The notes beneath the pieces were generated by a model. It was not told the origin of the DNA, ran no database searches, and saw only the letters and a list, made by a program, of their open reading frames with translations. A DNA stretch of 64,000 nucleotides from NCBI GenBank assembly GCA_002633005.1, contig NMRA01000483.1, positions 246,804 through 310,803 on the forward strand. The letters run 5' to 3'. Numbering within the stretch: the first letter of the stretch is position 1; the number at the start of each line of letters is the position of its first letter. The stretch is from Phoronis australis. Its lineage: Eukaryota > Phoronida > Phoronidae. This document shows positions 57,890-64,000 of the stretch, in pieces. Position numbers and translations under genes: made by a program.

Positions 57890-59110
57890 ACCTAAATGTC
57901 CAAGAAATTCAACAATAGCAACATGGAGCGTTGAAATGCGTCCACGGATGCATCGCAAAAGGTGTGCTTTTAGGGCTATTTTATTTGTATCATAAAAATG
58001 GCAACTAGCTAGCGCAAAAATGTACCATCCATCCAAAAAAGGGAAAATGCTATATTTCATAACAAGAGCACTGCGGAGCGTTGAAATGCACCCACGAATG
58101 CCTTGCAAATGGGATGCTTTTAGGGTTTTTCATTTCGTATCATAAAAATGGCCACTAGATGCCGCAAAAACATACAATTAATCCAAAAACAGGAACATGC
58201 CATATTTCATAAAAATCTGTCAAGGAACTTCAGAGAAACAAAGGAAAACAGAATAAAATGAAATTGCACAGTGTCCGTTGGATCTGCTTGAAAGTCATCG
58301 TCTGTAAATGTTATCTTCAAAAAAATACATTTACTAAATTTAGTAAAGATCCTGCAGTGGGTTTAGGAGATACAACTATGGACGCAAAACAAAACTACCA
58401 CTAGGAGGTGCCACAGTAGTCAGTCACCATCATCAAAGGTCGTCTTCACACTGAGAACAAATATGCCAATTTTCAAATGATTTGGTTGATACAAGGGTGG
58501 ACGCCAAAAACAAGACTTGAAAACAGCAAAAATGGCCACTAGGTGGTGCAAAATACCTCGATTCCATCCAAAAACAGGAAGATATGAAAATCTGTTGAGG
58601 ACCTTTGAAGATACAGAGTTAAACTTAATTAAAACTAAAATTGCCACTAGGGGCACAGTAGTAGTCAGATCTGTCCAAAAGTCGTCATCATCCGTAGTCA
58701 ACATCATATAAATACACTTGCTAAATTAAGTAAAGAAATAAAATTGCCACTAAGGGGCACACCGGTTCGGATCTGTCCGAAAGTCGTTGTCGTCTGTTGT
58801 TAACATTATATAAATATACCTACAGAATTTTGTAAAGATCCTGCGAACAGTTTAGGAGATACAGCCATAGGCGCAAAAATCTACCACTAGGAGGCGACAC
58901 AGTAGTTGAAATAGTCGGAAAATCATCGTCAACCATCCTCTTCATAGTAAACACATACATGCCAATATTCACAATCATCCTTTGAGCGGTTTGATTGATA
59001 GAGGGGTGGATGCCAAAAAACAGACTCGAAAACAGTAAAAATGACCACTGGGTGGTGCAAATTACGTCAAATCCATCCGAAAACAAGAGGATAGTTTCAT
59101 TTCACTAACG
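57890..59110 (+). repeat. 415-bp repeat array with CTCF-like motifs, block 3
   Basis: Opens twice with the gagcgttgaaatgc start (57920 and 58075), which suggests one truncated copy next to another. Contains the same phrases as blocks 1 and 2. CTCF-like cores: 58533-58549 (tggccactaggtggtgc) and diverged ones near 58149, 58641, 58748, 58884 and 59043. The 3' end is missing. Confidence 0.68.
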
Positions 59111-59111
59111 T

Positions 59112-59453
59112 TCAAGGGACCTTCCAATTTATCTTCCGTTCGTCAGAACCTGTAAGAGTCGACTTACAGGGCCAGAGGCAACCATGTTTTTTGACATCCT
59201 CATGCGAGGTTGGACGACATATTCGCAAATTACCGTCAAGAGCCTCTTCGCTTACTCTGTTCGTAATGTTGCTGTTTTTAGTTGATGTAAGCGTTCTGAA
59301 GATGTCGCGAGGGGTGTTATGAGCATGCGCATTAGACCAAGCACTTGAAGTTATTTGTGCTTTTCGCTTTGCCGTGAATGTTGGCGATTGAAGTAGGAAA
59401 ATCTTGAGGTATGTATTGTTTTTATTGGTTTCGATGTCAACAAATGGAAGCAA
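59112..59453 (-). CDS. open frame of 113 codons, unrecognised
   Basis: Minus strand, between the repeat array and the hAT-like element. The composition looks protein-like, with polar segments such as TPRDIFRTLTSTKN and the Cys-containing KKHGCLWPCKS. I recognise no domain and see no supported neighbouring exon. It could be a real small exon, or chance in a GC-richer stretch. Confidence 0.2.
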   Translation of the reverse strand: MLPFVDIETNKNNTYLKIFLLQSPTFTAKRKAQITSSAWSNAHAHNTPRDIFRTLTSTKNSNITNRVSEEALDGNLRICRPTSHEDVKKHGCLWPCKSTLTGSDERKINWKVP

Positions 59454-60777
59454 TGAACATGTTGCTGTAGCAGATAAAATGTTTGAGTCAAATTACTTTC
59501 AGATTTGACATGTTTGGGCTATTCCGAGTGCCCGGCAGACGGCCATATTGACTATCAGTTGTGTACCTTTCTCTTATTATAGTACATCAGGGCTCGACGC
59601 TACTAAAATTGCCATTTTGCGACCTAGCCAGAATCCCAGGTCGCATTTCCAAAATCCAGCTCGCATTCATAAATGCCAGGTCTCAAAATTTTTCTTCCAT
59701 TTTTACGTGCCAAATTGATTTTAGATCATTGAGCAAATGTTTAGATTATGCTCTTTCCTGCCGCATTAAATACTCACAAATTTCTGATCCCAAAACTGAC
59801 TTCGTCCATGCAGGTACGGCGCTACTGTTCTTCACGACCGTCATTGAAAGTCTCTAGGGCGCAAGTCAAGTTCCTGACATGAAAGTTGAATTAGTGCTCC
59901 CTAACTGACACGTGCAAAACAAAAATGTGGTACTTATGCTGTTTACGTACTCAACAATTAGTTTTCCATGAAGTGAATAGCCTCCAAATAATTCCCGACT
60001 CCCTCCGTGCGAGTTTCCATCTGGTAATGGCAAGTTTGCTCAATACTTTACAGGTATGGGAAAAATAGGTTAGTCACAAAACGACACGCATGTCACTAGT
60101 GTTAACTTTCTTTCGGATGTATAAAACAAAGCCGGGATTTGGTTTTTACATATTGAGAAAAGACGTTTTTTGAAAACAGAATTTGTTGTGTAAAATGAGA
60201 GTGACACACCATATAGGCTGCGAGTCAATTTTCAACCACACGCGGTCGTTTGTAGTGCGATATGATGGGCGCTAACCTAAACTGTGGGCGCTTAATTAAA
60301 AATTCTCAAAAGTTGAGGGGGAAGGCTTAGTAGATCAGTGAGCGCTTACTGTGAAACACTTCAAAGGTTTGTGCGTTAGCATAGTCGTTAAAACCTGAGT
60401 GTTTGCAGTAATAAGATATTAAAAGACTACAATGGTAAGAAACGTTATAATAATACGATTTTGCGAGGCAAACTCCATCTAGTAGGGGTGACTTTCTGCA
60501 TATCGTTGCCACCTACACTGTACCCTTTTTAGCCACCCGGAATAATTTTGTTTTTAATTGTTTCTATTGAAGTCTGAAANGGAGGTGTATGAACAGAAGA
60601 ATAAAAAGTTTGCTAACCATAATTTCGCATCTAGTACCCGTTTGGTTGCAATAGCTGGCTGGCTACGGGCATAGAATATAGGATTTAGAGAACATCGACC
60701 TCGAGAAACATCGGAACCGGAAAATATCAGTTCTGGGTTACTTTCGTCCCGGGGAATATCGTAAAGCATCAGGTCTT

Positions 60778-61023
60778 TTATAACCGCCGGAAATCTATGA
60801 GTTCATTTTCAAATAAACCATTGGCATCCGGGTGCTTAACAGAGCCAAGCCGGAATACTCTTTTATTTAGGACTGCCGCTGTTCTCTTTTGATGTGCAGC
60901 TTTGAAACGGTGCGCATGTATGAGTTCACGCACTTGAATTGCTGGAATAGGCCTACACTTTACATTGCCAACAACGTACTGTGAAAGACAAATCATATTT
61001 CGCGCACGTAGCCGCAGAAACAA
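60778..61023 (-). CDS. open frame of 81 codons inside the hAT-like element, unrecognised
   Basis: Minus strand, basic, with stretches such as VKCRPIPAIQVRELIHAHRF and KRTAAVLNKRVFRLG. The composition looks like genuine protein, and it may be the remnant of an element-encoded or captured exon. No family is recognised. Confidence 0.25.
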   Translation of the reverse strand: MFLRLRARNMICLSQYVVGNVKCRPIPAIQVRELIHAHRFKAAHQKRTAAVLNKRVFRLGSVKHPDANGLFENELIDFRRL

Positions 61024-61211
61024 GTAGTGGGGTTTGAGAATTTCTTGGCAACTGAAAGTGAAGATGTGATCTTCGTTTGGGGATTAATAGGTTGTCGTTT
61101 TCACTTTGGCTGTCTTATGGGATAAAAACGAGGCGCACATATCTAAGTCACGATTGTCTTGCCGGGACCGCTTGCACGCTAACAATGGGACCGACCAGCG
61201 CCGCACAACAG

Positions 61212-62934
61212 TGGCACGATATAGGGTATAGTGAAAACGCACATTTTAAAATGTGCCGATTATTGAGGGTGAAATCGACACATTTTGTTTCGCGACCAAA
61301 ACCCGCGGAAACTTCCTAATCATGCCCGGAGTAACAAAAGTCCGCAAACCTCAAATCTCAGTCCCGACTCCGCTCCGCCAATGAGAACTTACCCGTGCGC
61401 CCCCTGTCTTCAACTGGCCAGTACGGACGTGCGCCCCCTGTCTTCCACTGGCCAGGCTCCGACCCGACAGCTACCGAGATTCCGCGCTCCGCCGCCGATA
61501 GTCATATACACATTTTTTTGTACTCGCAAAATTTTTCAACCCAACGTTTCTGAAAGCGACACAAATGGCCAATAATCGACACATTTGCTCGGAACTTAGA
61601 AGAAAATTTTGCACATTTACGCAGGGGACAGACCAGCAGCTGCGCTCCGGCCTCGGCACCGCAGACCACGCAAGCTGCCGGACTTGATACTCCCGTGGAC
61701 CGTCGTCTGGGGAGTTTTCACAGAGTACACGGGACACGACTAGGGACTGTATCCCGGCCTGCCGATAGACCCCGCTTTATGCTTACACCGTGGACCTCCG
61801 TCTGTGGAAACGTATCGGGCTACAGCGGAGCGCGGCTGCTGGTCTGTCCCCCTGCTTAAATGTGCGATATTTTCTAAGTTCCGAGAAAATGTGTCGATTA
61901 TTGGCCATTTGTGTCGCTTTTCAGAAACGTTGCTTTGAAATTATAACAAAGGTAAGCATACAGCGAGGTCTATTGGCAGGCGGGGATACAGTCCCTAGTC
62001 GTGTCCCAGGTACTCTGTGAAAACTCCCCAAACGGCTGTCCACAGGGTCAAGTCCGGCAGTTTGCGGGGTCTGGGGTGCCGAGGCCGGAGTGCTGCAGGC
62101 CGGTCTGTCCCCTGCGTATTAATGTGCAAAATTTTCTAAGTTCCGAGAAAATGTGTCGATTATTGGCCATTTGTGTCGGTTTCAGAAACGTTGCTTTGAA
62201 AAATTACTTAAGTCCCACGAAATGTGTCAATTATTGGCCATTTGTGTCGCTTTCTCAAAGGTGCTTTGAAAATGTAACAAAAAGCAAACGTATCGGGGTC
62301 AAGCGGCTGGCCAGTATATAGTCCCTTGTCGGGTCCCGGCAATATCTGTGAAAAGTCCTCAGCTGGAGCTTGCGGGGTCTGCGCTGCCGAGGCTGGAGCG
62401 CGGCTGCTCAGGTCTGTCCCCTGCGTAAATGTGTAAAATTTTCTAAGTTTCTAGAAAATGTGTCGATTATTGGCCATTTGTGTCGGGTACCTCAGTGTTA
62501 AAACTCCCCACACGGCGGTCCACGGTGTCAAGTCCGGCAGTTTACGGGGTCTGCGGTGCCGAGGGCGGAGCGCTGGCAGGCCGGTCTGTCCCTGCGTTGG
62601 CGGTCGTGATGCCGCGGACTAAGTGCCGACCGGCATATATATTTTATGTGGTCTCCCAGTATGGCATCTGGAGCGGTCCACATACTAAAAGGCCTGATCG
62701 GCTGCCCTGCGGCCACGTATCCATTAGGCCTACGGTTGGCGGAGGACCGTCCAATTGGAAGAAATTCGCGTCCGCTCATTGTCCCGGTACCGGAAAGTGA
62801 CGATCCAGTAGGTGATCGTAGTTTAATCAGCAAGTTTTTGCGGGTTTTAGTTGAGAAACGAAATGTGTCGATTTCACCGTCAAAAACCAACACATTTTAA
62901 AATGCACGTTTTCACTTTACCCTATATCGTGCCA
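61212..62934. mobile_element. 1.7-kb nested element with 86-bp inverted ends and internal repeats
   Basis: The left 61212-61297 begins tggcacgatatagggtatag. The right 62848-62934 is its reverse complement with few changes, ending ctttaccctatatcgtgcca. Between them a GC-rich module is repeated about five times in direct or inverted orientation. Its parts are aatgtgtcgattattggcca, ggtctgtcccctgcgtaaat and tcaagtccggcag. No transposase is present. The nesting means it inserted after, or travelled with, the surrounding hAT-like element. Confidence 0.65.
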
Positions 62935-63499
62935 TATATCATGCCGTAGTGCGATATCAGGGATATTGTCGTGGATATTTGGTAAAGGTAATAAGGACAT
63001 CTTTAAAGTGAAAAACAAACATATTTGTCCACCACAAAGTTTGATAAGTTGATCGCTTAAGAATTGATAGAAACACCACTGTTTTGTGAAGTTTTATGTG
63101 GCCCGATACTTTCTTCGGTAAATCCGGATATTTGCAAAAGTGGCCAAAAATGTTAGCCAATGAAAAAAATGTTAGCCAATGAAACGCGTCAAAGATCGAT
63201 TCTGCATATCCCATGGTCACGCGACTTGCTTACAAGTCATCGGGAGGGCTGTTCTCAGTTAGTGGTCTTTTGAACTTGGATTTGGCAACAACCAAGTAAT
63301 GGTCGGATTAACAACAGTTGCTTTATATTTGCCAGGGCAGCCAGGTATCTGCCGAGAAGTGTAAAAACTCAGCTCGCATTCGTTGGAAATTCCAGGTCGC
63401 ATTTTGCAACTTGACACCAGCTGACAAAAATCTCAGCTCACATTTCCAAATTTCAGGTCGCAAATGCGACCTGCAGCTTGTTATGTCGAGCCCTGTATA

Positions 63500-64000
63500 T
63501 CATACTATATGGTCGAGGGCTACTTAAAAGTAGGCAATGACCATCGCCTCTGTTGGCCCGAAGCAGAGGCGATGCAGAGGCTATAGGCGCTCTGTACGCC
63601 GGAAGCTTTTCGGCGAATTATGCCTCGCACCGACTAAACCATCAGAGTCACGTTGTTATAAATACCTTTTGCGCATAGAGGAACACCTTAGGAGGTTGTC
63701 GATGTGTTAAGTCCTTCCAACTCAAACAAATACTCCCGTTAGGAAACTTTTTCTTCGAGCAGTCCCTATTTCAGTTCCCAAAATCGTGAAATCAAAATTT
63801 TCATTTTTTTAACCAGGCCGAAGGTCAGAAGTTGCGGTCCTACCGGCAAACTTTGAAAGCTGAAGTTCCCGCCCTTTGCGTACGTGCTGCCGGGAACCAG
63901 CCGTGCATTTGCCGTGTTGTTAAACATTAAAATGTCAAATATGTGCACAAAGACTATTAAATGTCATATCAACAGCATTTATTTTTATCAAATACAAACA
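63500..64000. other. intergenic, no gene seen
   Basis: A short inverted match of cagaggcgatgcagaggc-type words lies at 63545-63590. No gene is recognised to the end of the window. Confidence 0.35.

Larger units (their letters stand above)
59588..63495. mobile_element. 3.9-kb element with CAGGGCTCGAC ends, hAT-like, non-autonomous
   Basis: The left end is cagggctcgacgctactaaa and the right end is ttatgtcgagccctg, giving 11-bp inverted termini. Both subterminal regions carry the same motif, caggtcgcatttcc or cagctcgcattc: three copies at the left (59638-59680) and four or more at the right (63370-63470). Such subterminal repeats plus CAGGG ends fit hAT elements. The flanking octamers tagtacat and tatatcat agree at only five positions. 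No transposase is recognised, and a second element is nested inside. Confidence 0.6.

Noticed and set aside
1-64000. CRISPR array or bacterial operon
   Set aside because: The tandem repeats here have no regular unique spacers, genes have spliceosomal introns, and no cas-like gene is present.

Overview
The window comes from an intron-containing eukaryotic genome, most likely a highly polymorphic invertebrate animal. The evidence is GT-AG split genes, THAP and immunoglobulin domains, non-LTR retrotransposon reverse transcriptases and dense DNA-transposon debris. Species cannot be fixed from this sequence. At two places single-N junctions separate near-identical tandem copies (1189-2608, 6907-7277). 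These look like unmerged haplotype overlaps and differ by roughly 1-2%.

Layout. 1-4.3 kb: no convincing gene. 4.3-13.3 kb: a six-exon gene for a DUF3987-like P-loop ATPase (7255-13043, + strand, 3' end in an N gap). It sits between two inverted repeat arms (4296-4742 and 13073-13303). This is the best candidate here for an undescribed mobile system. 13.3-13.8, 19.6-21.4 and 32.5-32.9 kb: three copies of a Kolobok-like (TTAA target) transposon carrying a decayed THAP domain, with a second possible exon antisense to it. 14-32 kb: inverted repeats, a foldback element, a MITE family, LINE fragments and one intact single-exon gene for a membrane-anchored SGNH/PC-esterase-like protein (26975-28060, +). 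29.97-32.2 kb: a decayed LINE interrupted by two copies of one MITE. 33-41 kb: mostly empty, with a 367-bp N gap and a tRNA-derived repeat.

41.7-51.0 kb, minus strand: a six-exon gene for a secreted protein of 392 residues. It has a signal peptide, a novel-looking Cys-rich module, one Ig domain and a second copy of the Cys-rich module. Every exon junction keeps frame under the GT-AG rule. Its introns hold two short TIR elements. 53.3-55.2 and 57.9-59.1 kb, and also 28.9-29.9 kb: arrays of a roughly 415-bp repeat that carries many copies of a CTCF-like motif. 59.6-63.5 kb: a 3.9-kb hAT-like element with a second 1.7-kb inverted-repeat element nested inside it.

Only three host-type or host-like genes are well supported. 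They show no operon-like relation to one another. Most of the window is intergenic or intronic sequence shaped by transposons.
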